Below the pieces are notes generated by a model. The model saw only the letters and a list, made by a program, of their open reading frames with translations, did no database searches and had not been told where the DNA came from. Shown piece after piece: positions 15,908 through 25,457 of a DNA stretch of 64,000 bases (its first letter is position 1; each line of letters starts with the position of its first letter). Both the position numbers and the translations under genes were made by a program. This stretch comes from Leuconostoc palmae. GTDB taxonomy: Bacteria; Bacillota; Bacilli; Lactobacillales; Lactobacillaceae. The DNA is taken from contig NZ_BPKZ01000002.1 of the NCBI RefSeq assembly GCF_019656075.1, forward strand, positions 1 through 64,000, written 5' to 3'.

Positions 15908-17110
15908 ATGTTTAAAAATAAAAAAGTTTTGATTGTTGTCTCTGGAAGTGTTTCTGCTTATAAGTCTGCTAGCCTAGTACGTTTGTTAATAAAACAAGGT
16001 GCAAGTACTCGTGTGGTGATGACTAAATCAGCTGAAGAATTTATACCAAGTAAAACGCTTTCAATTTTATCGAGATATGAAGTGTTAACTGATTTATTTA
16101 GCTCTTATGATCGAGAAGTTGTACATATCGAATGGGCAAATTGGGCCGACTATATATTTGTGGTTCCTGCAACAGCAAATATTATAGGAAAGATTGCCAA
16201 TGGTATCGCAGATGATGCTGCAACGGCAACGATAATGGCATCAAAAGCTGATAAAATTATTGCTCCAGCAATGAATGACGCGATGCTAAATAATGCTGCT
16301 GTAAAGCGTAATTTAGATATAATCAAAAATGATGGCTGGTTAATTATTGATCCTGAATATGGTTTTTTAGCAGAGGGATATGAAGCAAACGGAAGGTTAC
16401 AAGAACCAGAAAAAATCATTGCTGAGGCAAGTATTAGATTACAAGCAAAGTTAGGAAAACTAAAAGGTAAACATATTGTGATTACTGCTGGTGGTACAGT
16501 TGAAGCATTGGATCCAGTAAGATACTTAACTAATCGTTCGAGTGGGAAAATGGGATATGCTCTAGCACGAGCAGCTGTGGAAGCTGGATGTCATGTAACA
16601 TTGATTACAACAGTTGACAAAGAAGATATATATGGTGTGACGAAGATTTTTGTAAAGTCTACACAAGAAATGCTTGATCAGTCAATGATTGCATTTAAAC
16701 ATGCTGATATTTTTATAGCTGCGGCTGCTGTTTCAGATTTTAGACCAATGACATACGTAGAACACAAAATAAAAAAGCAAGACAATTATCCGCTTCAGTT
16801 AACGTTAATTCAGAATCCAGATATATTAAAAACCATTGGTAGCATCAAGAATAAAAATCAAATTGTTGTTGGATTTGCTGCCGAAACACAAAATATAGTT
16901 TCTTACGGACAAAATAAGTTGAATCAGAAAAATGCGGACATGATAATTGCCAATGATGTTAGTAATTCTGAAATTGGTTTTTCTTCCGATGATAATTCAG
17001 TCACAATCATATCTCAAAAATACTCACCAAAAGTTGTTACAAAACAATCCAAGATTAAGATTGCCAGAATAATAATTGATAGTATTTCTGAGATTGTAAA
17101 TACTAATTAA
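15908..17110 (+). CDS. coaBC: Bifunctional phosphopantothenoylcysteine decarboxylase/synthetase
   Basis: 400 residues from the ATG at 15908 (AGAAAGAG upstream); the TTG at 15890 adds six unconserved residues. The CoaC flavoprotein half (about 1-180) has GSVSAYK, HIEWANWAD with the active-site histidine, PATANIIGK and APAMNDAM. The CoaB half (about 185-400) has ITAGGTVEALDPVRYLTNRSSGKMG, a nucleotide-binding signature. Together they make 4'-phosphopantetheine in coenzyme A synthesis. A 20-codon ORF (15853-15915) overlaps the start but lacks a ribosome binding site. Confidence 0.94.
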   Translation: MFKNKKVLIVVSGSVSAYKSASLVRLLIKQGASTRVVMTKSAEEFIPSKTLSILSRYEVLTDLFSSYDREVVHIEWANWADYIFVVPATANIIGKIANGIADDAATATIMASKADKIIAPAMNDAMLNNAAVKRNLDIIKNDGWLIIDPEYGFLAEGYEANGRLQEPEKIIAEASIRLQAKLGKLKGKHIVITAGGTVEALDPVRYLTNRSSGKMGYALARAAVEAGCHVTLITTVDKEDIYGVTKIFVKSTQEMLDQSMIAFKHADIFIAAAAVSDFRPMTYVEHKIKKQDNYPLQLTLIQNPDILKTIGSIKNKNQIVVGFAAETQNIVSYGQNKLNQKNADMIIANDVSNSEIGFSSDDNSVTIISQKYSPKVVTKQSKIKIARIIIDSISEIVNTN

Positions 17111-17201
17111 ATATGTTAAAATTGGATGTTATACATTGATTACAGGAGGAAAGTGTTAATTTTTGGTTTAAATCACTATATGAATTAATACGCTGACCAC
17201 A

Positions 17202-17471
17202 ATGGCAGATGAAGAAGAAACAAAAGCATCAAAGTATCATGTTGGTGATATTTTATTAGCACCACCTTATGGTAATTTAGAGAAACCTTTTACTGGACAA
17301 GTTGAAAAAGTATATGAAAATTCACTACTGGTTGAAATAACAGAAAATGATTTAGGAGATCAACCAGCAGTAAATGAAATGAATCATCGTGCTGTTGTGC
17401 GCATGGATGAGATTGAAGTAATTAAGCATGCTCCAGTACCAGAAAATACTGTTGCAGACACTGAAGAGTAA
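17202..17471 (+). CDS. DUF2187 (YkvS-like) small protein
   Basis: 89 residues. The segment from residue 14 to 75 (VGDILLAPPYG ... TGQVEKVYENSLLVEI ... HRAVVRMDEIEVI) resembles the small SH3/KOW-like DUF2187 family. The N- and C-termini are acidic. Function is unknown. The ATG has no ribosome binding site. A near-perfect AGGAGGA lies 52 bases upstream (17144-17150), followed by an 11-codon ORF from GTG 17153 that ends 13 bases before this ATG. Translation may therefore depend on re-initiation, or the spacing was changed by an insertion. Confidence 0.72.
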   Translation: MADEEETKASKYHVGDILLAPPYGNLEKPFTGQVEKVYENSLLVEITENDLGDQPAVNEMNHRAVVRMDEIEVIKHAPVPENTVADTEE

Positions 17472-17474
17472 AGA

Positions 17475-17636
17475 AGTTCAAAGAGTTATGTTAAGCAAGT
17501 CCAAGTTGATGTGAGTTGGACCATAATGAGAACGGCGCGTACTTGGAGTCATTTATTTATATATAGAGTGGCGAAAGCTATTAGAGTGGTACCGCGGGTA
17601 AAGACTCGTCTCTTGTAAAATGAGACGAGTCTTTTT
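17475..17636 (+). promoter_or_regulatory. T-box leader of argS
   Basis: Contains the T-box core TGGTACCGCG (17587-17596) in an AGAGTGGTACCGCGG context. A strong terminator follows, AAGACTCGTCTC/GAGACGAGTCTT with T run (17601-17636). Stem I elements are visible: GTTATG (17485-17490) with CATAAT (17522-17527) and GTCCAA (17499-17504) with TTGGAC (17516-17521). The bases after them read CGGCGC (17533-17538), so either in-register triplet (CGG or CGC) is an arginine codon, matching argS. Uncharged tRNA-Arg would stabilise the antiterminator. The exact specifier and the promoter are unresolved. Confidence 0.92.
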
Positions 17637-17692
17637 ATTATCCAAAATAAATATTGTATAATAGAAGATAATTTAAAAAGGAAATCATAGAC

Positions 17693-19390
17693 ATGAGTAA
17701 CAATGAACTAGTCACTAATACATTATCAGGCGTTATTAAAAATTTATCAGCGCAAGAAATTCAAGAAAAATTAGAATCACCAAAGTCATCTGATTTAGGT
17801 GATATAGCTTTTCCAACTTTTGCGTTAGCTAAATTGTTACGGAAATATCCTCAACAAATTGCTGAGGATATCGTTTCAAAAATAGATCAAACACTATTTG
17901 AAAAAGTCGTTGCTACTGGACCATATGTTAATTTTTTCTTCGACAAAGTCTCAACATCACAATCAGTATTGACAGAAATTTTATCACAAAAAAATGAGTT
18001 TGGAACAAATAAAGATGGGAATCAGTCAAAGGTTACCATCGATATGTCATCACCTAATATTGCTAAACCAATGTCTATGGGGCATCTGCGTTCCACAGTA
18101 ATAGGGAATGCCTTGGCTAATATTACTGCAAAAAATGGGTATATCCCAGTTAAAATTAATCATTTAGGTGATTGGGGAACACAATTTGGAAAATTAATTT
18201 ATGCTTATAAAACATGGGGATCAGAAGAAGAAGTAAAAGCTGACCCCATTGCTACACTTTTACGTTATTATGTTGAGTTCCACGAAAAAGCAAAGGTTAA
18301 TGAGACCTTAAATGATGAGGGACGTGCTTGGTTTAAAAAACTAGAAGATGGTGATGAAGAAGCACTGAAGCTATGGGAATGGTTTAGAGCAGAGTCACTT
18401 AAAGAATTTACTGAAATTTATGATCGCTTAGATATTACATTTGATTCATTTAATGGGGAAGCATTTTATAATGATAAAATGGATAAGGTTGTAGACACTC
18501 TTGAAAAGAAAGAAATATTGATTGAATCGCAAGGGGCTAAAATTGTAGATTTGTCAGATGTTAATCCTAATTTAACTCCTGCTATGATTAAACGTACAGA
18601 TGGTGCTACCCTTTACATGACAAGAGACTTGGCTGCGGCTGTCTATCGTAAAGAAACCTACAACTTTGCGAAATCTTTATATGTCGTTGGTGGTGAGCAA
18701 AGAGAACATTTTGTGCAAATGAAAGCAGTTTTGTCATTAATGGGATTTGACTGGGCTGATGATGTTGAGCATATTGCTTTTGGGTTAATAACTTTCAATG
18801 GTAAGAAAATGTCTACTAGAAAAGGCGATGTTGTCTTATTAAAAGATGTACTAAATGATGCTCATGACCTAGCATTGAAGCAAATACAAGAGAAAAATCC
18901 TTCTCTTTCACATAAAGAATTAGTTGCAGAACAAGTAGGTGCGGGAGCTGTTGTATTTCATGATTTAATGAATGATCGTACAAACAATTTCGATTTTAAT
19001 TTGGAAGAGGTTGTTCGCTTTGAGGGTGATACGGGACCATATGTCCAATATACAAATGCTCGCGCTTTATCGATCCTAAGAAAATCTGAGAAAGATGTAT
19101 CAATATCGTCTGATGAACTACAATTAGATGATATTGCAACTTGGAATATTATCTCAACCTTAAATCAATTCCCCTCAATTATAAAAAGGTCATGGCAACA
19201 ACGCGAAGCAAGTATCATTGCTAAATATGCGCTTAATTTATCTCGTGCATTTAACAAATATTATGCTAATTCAAAAATTTTAACGGTTGATGATCAATTA
19301 AATGCGAGACTTGCATTAGTTAAGTCAGTGTCAATTGTTTTGTCAGAAAGTTTGCGTTTACTAGGTGTTAAAGCACCTGAAGAAATGTAG
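17693..19390 (+). CDS. argS: Arginyl-tRNA synthetase
   Basis: 565 residues, full length. The N-terminal arginyl-specific additional domain is followed by the class I catalytic domain, with GHLRS (130-134, the HIGH motif) and KMSTRKG (372-378, the KMSKS loop). A C-terminal anticodon-binding DALR domain follows. It charges tRNA-Arg in the cytoplasm. AAAGGAA ribosome binding site. It lies behind an arginine T-box, and argR follows, so arginine supply is sensed both through charged tRNA and through the repressor. Confidence 0.97.
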   Translation: MSNNELVTNTLSGVIKNLSAQEIQEKLESPKSSDLGDIAFPTFALAKLLRKYPQQIAEDIVSKIDQTLFEKVVATGPYVNFFFDKVSTSQSVLTEILSQKNEFGTNKDGNQSKVTIDMSSPNIAKPMSMGHLRSTVIGNALANITAKNGYIPVKINHLGDWGTQFGKLIYAYKTWGSEEEVKADPIATLLRYYVEFHEKAKVNETLNDEGRAWFKKLEDGDEEALKLWEWFRAESLKEFTEIYDRLDITFDSFNGEAFYNDKMDKVVDTLEKKEILIESQGAKIVDLSDVNPNLTPAMIKRTDGATLYMTRDLAAAVYRKETYNFAKSLYVVGGEQREHFVQMKAVLSLMGFDWADDVEHIAFGLITFNGKKMSTRKGDVVLLKDVLNDAHDLALKQIQEKNPSLSHKELVAEQVGAGAVVFHDLMNDRTNNFDFNLEEVVRFEGDTGPYVQYTNARALSILRKSEKDVSISSDELQLDDIATWNIISTLNQFPSIIKRSWQQREASIIAKYALNLSRAFNKYYANSKILTVDDQLNARLALVKSVSIVLSESLRLLGVKAPEEM

Positions 19391-19439
19391 GATTGGTTTA
19401 AATTTCTGTTCCCAACTACTAATAAATGAGGAGAACTAA

Positions 19440-19910
19440 ATGATTTCTAAACAAAAAAGGCAAGCATTGATCCTTGATATTATTCAAAAACGAGCCATTA
19501 CAAGTCAAGAAGCTTTATTAGTGGAACTGGAGCGTTATAATGTTGAGACAACACAAACCACGATTTCACGTGATATTCGCGCATTGGGCATTGTTCGAGT
19601 GAAAGATGTGAATGGTAATTTAAGATATCAACAATTAAAAAATACGTCTGATACGATAGAGACACAGATTAATTCGAATGTAGTTGATGAGGCAATTAAA
19701 GATTATGCTGTTTTTGTAAAACAAGTCCAATTTATGACTATTATAAAGACAACAGATTCAAGTGGGAATGCTGTTGCAGGTGTAATTGATGATGCTAATC
19801 TGCCAGAGGTTGTGGCAACTTTAGCGGGATTTGATACAATTTATATTACAAGCCCTGATGAAGAAAGTGCTGCTGTATTAACAAAACGTTGGGCAGCCCT
19901 GATAGGTTAA
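19440..19910 (+). CDS. argR: Arginine repressor ArgR
   Basis: 156 residues. The N-terminal winged helix (about 1-70) contains TTQTTISRDIRALGI, the family signature. The C-terminal hexamerisation and arginine-binding domain (about 80-156) has the GNAVAGVIDDANLPEVVATLAGFDTI region and ends near the usual length. It regulates arginine metabolism genes with arginine as co-repressor. GAGGAG precedes the ATG. Downstream the PBP gene starts 3 bases after the stop, so they share a transcript. Confidence 0.95.
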   Translation: MISKQKRQALILDIIQKRAITSQEALLVELERYNVETTQTTISRDIRALGIVRVKDVNGNLRYQQLKNTSDTIETQINSNVVDEAIKDYAVFVKQVQFMTIIKTTDSSGNAVAGVIDDANLPEVVATLAGFDTIYITSPDEESAAVLTKRWAALIG

Positions 19911-19913
19911 TAT

Positions 19914-21989
19914 ATGAATTGGTTAAAAAATTTTGTTAAACAAATACATCTTAAGATAAGCCCTTTTACTAAGCGATGGCAAGTTTGGCGTTTATTAATT
20001 GTGCTGTTTCTCAGTGCTTTTCTAATACTGAGTGTTTATTGCGTTATTTTAGCCAAAACAGCTCATGTAAAAAATTTACAAGCAACTTTATCGCAAACTA
20101 CATCTGTGTACGATGATTCAGGTTCTAAGGCTGGTGAATTATACTCTCAAAAAGGGACCTACGTAGCTTATAATCAAATTTCTCAAAATATGAGAGATGC
20201 TGTTATTTCAAGTGAAGATAGAAATTTTTACCATGAAATTGGCTTTTCTGTAAAGGGTATTGTGCGTGCGGGGCTACTTAATTTTAAAAATAAACTAATG
20301 GGATCTAATGTTATAGCGGGTGGTGGATCAACTCTTACACAACAACTTGTTAAAAATGCCTATTTAAATCAAGAACAAACTGTCACGAGAAAAGCAAAAG
20401 AAATTTTCTTGTCTATGCAAGTTGAACAAGACTATTCGAAAAACCAAATCTTAACTATGTATTTGAATAATGCTTGGTTTGGTAATGGTGTGTGGGGAGT
20501 AGAAGATGCTGCTCAAAAATATTTTGGTGTACATGCGAGTGAATTGACAACCTCTCAAGCCGCAACATTAACGGCTATGTTGCCTAGTCCAGCATTATAT
20601 AATCCTATTGATCACCCACAGGCTGCCATTTCAAAACGTAACATTGTTCTGAATACAATGGTTGAAAACAAAAAATTATCGGCAGCTCAATTTAAAGAAG
20701 CACAAGCAGCACCGATGACATTGAATGATACCTATAGTGGTGGAAATAGTTACAAATATCCATGGTACTTTGATTCAGTGATCAGTGAAGCAATCAAAGA
20801 TTATGGTCTAACTGAATCAGATGTGATGAATCGTGGTTATAAAATTTATACAACCTTAAATCAACAAGATCAAACTAACTTACAAGATGATTTTGCAAAC
20901 AATGCGATGTTTAATTACAATACTGATGCTCAAGCAGCAAGTATTGTTTTAAATGCAAAGAATGGTGGTGTACGAGCAATTGTTGGTTCAAGAAGCGCCA
21001 ATCATACATTTAGAGGATTTAACTATGCTACACAATCAAAGTTGCAGCCAGGTTCGGCTATTAAACCAATTGCTGTTTATGCACCTGCGTTAGAGCGAGG
21101 GTACAATATTGAAACATTATTACCAAATACTACACGAAAGTTTGGTTCAAGTAATAAAGAAGTTCATAATGCGCTTAATGTCGAGACTGATGATGTACCA
21201 ATGTATGAAGCTCTTGAACATTCATATAATGTACCAGCAGTATACTTACTAAATAAGATTGGTGTTAATGCTGGCTATGAAAGCACAAAAAAGTTTGGTT
21301 TGCCATTGTCCGAAAAAGATAAATCGCTTGCTTTAGCCTTAGGTGGTTTAACTACAGGAGTATCACCAATGCAAATGGCGCAGGCATATACTGCTTTTGC
21401 TAATGGGGGTGTTATGAGTAATGCACACTTTATTACAAAAATTGTTGATGCATCTGGTAAAGTGATAGGCTCACAACCAAAAACTAAACAAACAAGGGTT
21501 TTGAGTTCACGTGTTGCTGACAATATGACAAGAATGATGTTAGGAACTTATACGAATGGAACAGGACTAGGTGCTTCACCAGCAGGGTTTACAATTGCTG
21601 GTAAAACAGGAACAACAGAAAACTCAAATGACCTAGAGAATGCCCAATCCTCGAAAGATTCTTGGGCAATGGCCTATACAAAAGATATTGTTCAAGCAAC
21701 TTGGATGGGACTTGATAGTGATAAAAGTAATAATAATAGTCTACCACTAGGATTGACAGCAACAATGGGGCCTTTAGTGAAAACATCATTAGAACAGATA
21801 TTACCTAACACACCAGGAACTAGCTTCAGTGTGGCTAATCCAAATACACCATCTAATCCTTCAAATACTGATAATAATAGTAATTGGCCTAACAATATTG
21901 TTTCAGATTTTTCTAATGGCATTAATAAAGCTGTAGATGGTGCTGATAAAACTTGGAAAACAATAAAAGGATTGTTTGGTGGTAACTAA
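19914..21989 (+). CDS. Class A penicillin-binding protein (transglycosylase/transpeptidase)
   Basis: 691 residues. Cytoplasmic N-terminus, one membrane segment (about 24-47), glycosyltransferase 51 domain with catalytic EDRNFY (E101) and GGGSTLTQQ (136-144), then transpeptidase domain with SAIK (S381-K384), SYN (437-439) and KTGTT (564-568). The tail from about 635 is rich in Asn, Pro and Ser. It polymerises and cross-links peptidoglycan outside the membrane. PBP1A/PBP2A naming within class A cannot be decided. All catalytic residues are present. Confidence 0.95.
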   Translation: MNWLKNFVKQIHLKISPFTKRWQVWRLLIVLFLSAFLILSVYCVILAKTAHVKNLQATLSQTTSVYDDSGSKAGELYSQKGTYVAYNQISQNMRDAVISSEDRNFYHEIGFSVKGIVRAGLLNFKNKLMGSNVIAGGGSTLTQQLVKNAYLNQEQTVTRKAKEIFLSMQVEQDYSKNQILTMYLNNAWFGNGVWGVEDAAQKYFGVHASELTTSQAATLTAMLPSPALYNPIDHPQAAISKRNIVLNTMVENKKLSAAQFKEAQAAPMTLNDTYSGGNSYKYPWYFDSVISEAIKDYGLTESDVMNRGYKIYTTLNQQDQTNLQDDFANNAMFNYNTDAQAASIVLNAKNGGVRAIVGSRSANHTFRGFNYATQSKLQPGSAIKPIAVYAPALERGYNIETLLPNTTRKFGSSNKEVHNALNVETDDVPMYEALEHSYNVPAVYLLNKIGVNAGYESTKKFGLPLSEKDKSLALALGGLTTGVSPMQMAQAYTAFANGGVMSNAHFITKIVDASGKVIGSQPKTKQTRVLSSRVADNMTRMMLGTYTNGTGLGASPAGFTIAGKTGTTENSNDLENAQSSKDSWAMAYTKDIVQATWMGLDSDKSNNNSLPLGLTATMGPLVKTSLEQILPNTPGTSFSVANPNTPSNPSNTDNNSNWPNNIVSDFSNGINKAVDGADKTWKTIKGLFGGN

Positions 21990-22031
21990 AACAACTGCTA
22001 TACTTAAATAAAAAGAATTGAGGAAATAATA

Positions 22032-22385
22032 ATGACAGTCAATATTTATGATAATGCTAATGAAATGGCAAAAGTTTTGAAGCAAACAGAGCAATACCTA
22101 AATTGGGAATCTGCGTTTGATGCCATTCAAAAAGATGATGAAGCAAAAAAACTTTTTGATCAGTTCCAAACTGTACAAATGTCAGTTCAACAGATGATGC
22201 AATCTCAGCAACAACCATCTGAAGAACAAGAAAAGGAATGGGATACTATTGCATCAGAGGTTCAAAAGAATACTTTAATTACAGCATTACTTTCTACAGA
22301 ACAAGCATTAAACACAGTCCTAACCGAAATTAATGATATTGTGACAAAGCCAGTTTCAGAAGCTTACTCAAAGATTCGTCAATAA
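22032..22385 (+). CDS. YlbF/YmcA/YheA-family protein
   Basis: 117 residues, wholly helical, with a glutamine-rich middle. The layout (YDNANEMAKVLKQTEQYLNW, then AKKLFDQFQ, then a QQ-rich loop and a second long helix) matches the YlbF/YmcA/YheA family. Members of this group modulate RNase Y and phosphorelay functions in Bacillus. YheA is the closest type by length. GAGGAAATAATA ribosome binding region. Followed by lepB. Confidence 0.85.
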   Translation: MTVNIYDNANEMAKVLKQTEQYLNWESAFDAIQKDDEAKKLFDQFQTVQMSVQQMMQSQQQPSEEQEKEWDTIASEVQKNTLITALLSTEQALNTVLTEINDIVTKPVSEAYSKIRQ

Positions 22386-22424
22386 TTTTTAAGATGCTCA
22401 TTTTAGAATCATAAGAGAAAAATT

Positions 22425-23057
22425 ATGCAAAATAAGTTTATTCACTTTTTAAAAGAATGGATCATACCTATTGCTACCGCTGCTATTGTGGTAGTTTTAG
22501 TCCGTACATTTTTATTTACACTTGCACACGTAAATGGGCCATCAATGATGCCCAACTTGCAAAATAAGGAACTCGTTATTTTAAGTAAAATATCTTCTTA
22601 TCAGCGAGGGGATGTTATTGTCTTTGATGCTCGAGATGAAGATCCAAGAATTAAGAGCGGGGAAAAGGACTATGTTAAACGCATCATAGGTATACCCGGT
22701 GACACAGTTTCTTATAAAAATTCTAATTTGTATGTTAATGGTAAATTAGTCAACCAAGATTATATCGGTATTGATGAACGTACACAAGGAACAGAAATGT
22801 CATTTGGCAGTTCATGGTCTTTGAAAACACTTTCTTCAACAGATATGTGGCAGAAAAAAGATAGAAATCACGAAACTGTCCCTCAAGGTGAATATTTTGT
22901 GATGGGGGATCATCGATCGGTTTCTAACGATGGTAGATACTTCGGGTTTATTGATAAAAACCACATCACCGGAAAAGTGATTGTACCCTTTTGGAATACT
23001 GACAATACTGCCAAGCAAAATATAAATCATCAAAATAAACACTTTTTTGAGAATTAA
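22425..23057 (+). CDS. lepB: Type I signal peptidase
   Basis: 210 residues. One N-terminal membrane segment (about 13-33) is followed by catalytic S40 in NGPSMMPNL and K85 in DYVKRIIGIPGD. The GDHRSVSNDGRYFG box comes later. The Ser/Lys dyad cleaves signal peptides on the outer face of the membrane. The ribosome binding site is weak (AGAG). The pyrimidine operon promoter lies directly after the stop codon. Confidence 0.95.
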   Translation: MQNKFIHFLKEWIIPIATAAIVVVLVRTFLFTLAHVNGPSMMPNLQNKELVILSKISSYQRGDVIVFDARDEDPRIKSGEKDYVKRIIGIPGDTVSYKNSNLYVNGKLVNQDYIGIDERTQGTEMSFGSSWSLKTLSSTDMWQKKDRNHETVPQGEYFVMGDHRSVSNDGRYFGFIDKNHITGKVIVPFWNTDNTAKQNINHQNKHFFEN

Positions 23058-23059
23058 GT

Positions 23060-23088
23060 TTGCTTGTATTAGCAAAAAATGATAATAT
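23060..23088 (+). promoter_or_regulatory. Promoter of the pyr operon
   Basis: -35 TTGCTT (23060-23065), 17-bp spacer and -10 TAATAT (23083-23088). The -35 overlaps the last bases after lepB. Confidence 0.7.
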
Positions 23089-23094
23089 TGAGAA

Positions 23095-23232
23095 AAGAAA
23101 AACCCTTTAACTAAGTCCAGAGAGGCTTACAAGGATTTTAGATTCGATTAGACAAGGTGTTGTTACAGATAATGCACACTCAGTCTATAATTTTCTAAAA
23201 CGTGTAAGTCAATTGGCTTACACGTTTTTTTG
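23095..23232 (+). promoter_or_regulatory. PyrR-binding attenuator of the pyr operon
   Basis: AAGTCCAGAGAGGCTT (23113-23128) matches the PyrR-binding loop consensus (ARUCCNGNGAGGYU) and is flanked by CCTT...AAGG. A perfect terminator follows, AAACGTGTAAG/CTTACACGTTT with T run (23197-23232), just before pyrB. UMP-loaded PyrR is expected to favour termination. pyrR itself is not in the window. Confidence 0.93.
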
Positions 23233-23248
23233 TATAAAAAGGAGAATT

Positions 23249-24148
23249 ATGCGTCATTTTCTGAATATAAATTCATTATCAAATAGTGATGTGATACGCT
23301 TAGTTGAACACTCAATAAAACTCAAGCAAAAGAATTCTAATGAAAAATCAGATAAAACAGTTGTCAATCTATTTTTTGAAAATTCTACGAGAACATATAG
23401 CAGTTTTCAGATGGCAGAAAATAAGTTAGGTTTTCAACAAATTATCATTGATCCGCAACATAGCTCAATGTCAAAAGGCGAGAGTTTGAGTGATACGTTG
23501 AAAACATTAAAGGCAATTGGTATCGACGTAGCCATAGTCAGACATACGACGAATAGTTGGTATGAAAATATTATTTCAGAAAATGATCCAGAGAAAATTC
23601 CACAACTAGTCAATGCAGGTGATGGCAGTGGGCAGCATCCATCGCAAAGCTTGTTAGATTTAGTAACCATCTACGAAGAATTTTCGCATTTTGATGGCTT
23701 AAAAGTGAGGATTATTGGTGATTTATCACATTCAAGAGTAGCACGCTCGAATGCAGAAATTTTAAATAAATTAGGTGTTGAAGTTAGTTTTTCCGGACCT
23801 GAAAATTGGCAACCAAAAGATTTTAAGCAGTTTGGACAATTCGTTGATATAGATTATGAGTTGGATAAACAGGATGTCGTAATGTTTTTGAGAGTACAAC
23901 ATGAGCGAATTACACAAACAGAACATCAGTATTTTTCAAGTAGACAATATCATGGAAAATACGGATTAACACTTAGTCGATATAAGAAGCTTAAAGATAA
24001 TGCCATAGTGATGCATCCGGCACCGGTCAATCGTGATGTAGAAATTGCAAATGAATTAGTAGAATCTTCAAAATCAAGAATTTTTGAACAAATGCGAAAT
24101 GGTGTGTTCGCTCGTATGGCAATTTTAAAGTTTGTGTTGGAGGAATAA
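23249..24148 (+). CDS. pyrB: Aspartate carbamoyltransferase catalytic subunit
   Basis: 299 residues from the ATG at 23249 (AAGGAG upstream); the reading from 23213 runs through the terminator. Carbamoyl-phosphate motif FFENSTRTYSSF (S46-T47-R48-T49), then VRHTT, and GDGSGQHPSQSLLDL in the aspartate-binding region. It catalyses the first committed step of pyrimidine synthesis. No pyrI regulatory chain is present, as usual in Gram-positives. pyrC starts one base after its stop. Confidence 0.97.
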   Translation: MRHFLNINSLSNSDVIRLVEHSIKLKQKNSNEKSDKTVVNLFFENSTRTYSSFQMAENKLGFQQIIIDPQHSSMSKGESLSDTLKTLKAIGIDVAIVRHTTNSWYENIISENDPEKIPQLVNAGDGSGQHPSQSLLDLVTIYEEFSHFDGLKVRIIGDLSHSRVARSNAEILNKLGVEVSFSGPENWQPKDFKQFGQFVDIDYELDKQDVVMFLRVQHERITQTEHQYFSSRQYHGKYGLTLSRYKKLKDNAIVMHPAPVNRDVEIANELVESSKSRIFEQMRNGVFARMAILKFVLEE

Positions 24149-24149
24149 T

Positions 24150-25427
24150 ATGCAATTAATTACAAATGCCAAAATATTAACTGATGGTCATTTAAAACAG
24201 CAGGATATCTTAATTGATGGGCAATACATTAAGCAGGTAGGCGATAAAATAATTCCTGCTGAAGGTGTTGAAGTTATCGATGCAGATGGTGCATTTTTAT
24301 CAGCAGGTTTAGTAGATGTTCATGTTCATTTTCGTGAGCCTGGATTTGAATATAAAGAGACAATTGCTACTGGCTCAAGGGCTGCTGCCAGAGGTGGTTT
24401 TACAACTGTTCTAGCAATGCCAAATCTTAATCCGGTGCCAGATACAGCTGAACGAATAAAAAAACAAATTGTCTTAAATAAAGCACATGGTGTCGTTAAT
24501 ATAGAACAATATGGTGCAATTTCAAGTAATCTAATATCAGAAGAAATTTCTGATATACGAACAATGTCAAATGAAGGAGCCATTGCTTTTAGTAATGACG
24601 GAAAGGGTGTGCAAACAGCTGATACAATGTTGCATGCTATGGTGGCAGCCGCACAAGTGAATAAGCCTTTAGTTGCGCATCTTGAAGATAATTCTTTGTT
24701 ACATGATGGCGTTATGAATAGTGGTAAAATTGCTGAAAAATTAGGATTGCCTGGGATCACAGATTTGGCAGAAAGTGCACAATTAGCAAGAGATTTAGTT
24801 CTTGCTAAAGCAACAGGTGTACATTACCATGTTGCCCACATATCTACTAAAGAGTCTGTAGCGTTAGTTAGAATTGCAAAACGGGAAGGTGTGAAAGTAA
24901 CTGCTGAAGTATCACCACATCATCTCTTATTATCGGATAGTGATATTCACTCAGATAACGCCTTGTTTAAGATGAACCCTCCTTTGAGATCACAAGAAGA
25001 TAGAGAGGCTGTTCTTGCAGGGCTAATTGATGGCACGATTGATATGGTTGCAACTGACCATGCACCACATGGCACCGAAGAAAAGTCAGTATCCTTCAAG
25101 GAAGCACCATTTGGGATTACAGGTATTGAAACTAGTTTTCAATTGCTTTATACGCACTTAGTAAAGAGCGGTATGATTACTTTAGAAACATTAATTCAAC
25201 GCATGGTTAATGCACCAATAAATGCGTTTCAATTAGAAGCACCAACCAAAATTGCAGATGGGCAAATTGCAAATATGGCACTATTTGACATTGATCATAA
25301 GTCGACAATAAAAGTAAACGATTTTGAATCTCTGGGGAAAAATACACCATTTATTGGTTGGGAAATATATGGTACCACATTAGCGACTTGGGTAGAAGGT
25401 AAGATAGTTTATCACTTAAAACCCTAA
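24150..25427 (+). CDS. pyrC: Dihydroorotase (class I)
   Basis: 425 residues from the ATG at 24150, ribosome binding site GGAGG within the end of pyrB. Amidohydrolase barrel with the zinc ligands of DVHVHFREPG (H58, H60), a SNDGKGV segment, and the ATDHAPHG motif. It cyclises carbamoyl aspartate to dihydroorotate. The one-base gap to pyrB indicates coupled translation. Confidence 0.96.
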   Translation: MQLITNAKILTDGHLKQQDILIDGQYIKQVGDKIIPAEGVEVIDADGAFLSAGLVDVHVHFREPGFEYKETIATGSRAAARGGFTTVLAMPNLNPVPDTAERIKKQIVLNKAHGVVNIEQYGAISSNLISEEISDIRTMSNEGAIAFSNDGKGVQTADTMLHAMVAAAQVNKPLVAHLEDNSLLHDGVMNSGKIAEKLGLPGITDLAESAQLARDLVLAKATGVHYHVAHISTKESVALVRIAKREGVKVTAEVSPHHLLLSDSDIHSDNALFKMNPPLRSQEDREAVLAGLIDGTIDMVATDHAPHGTEEKSVSFKEAPFGITGIETSFQLLYTHLVKSGMITLETLIQRMVNAPINAFQLEAPTKIADGQIANMALFDIDHKSTIKVNDFESLGKNTPFIGWEIYGTTLATWVEGKIVYHLKP

Positions 25428-25457
25428 TCATGAGAATTTAAATAAAAGGATAAAAAT

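Noticed and set aside
15853-15915. 20-codon ORF overlapping the coaBC start
   Set aside because: No ribosome binding site and no recognisable features; probably chance in AT-rich sequence.
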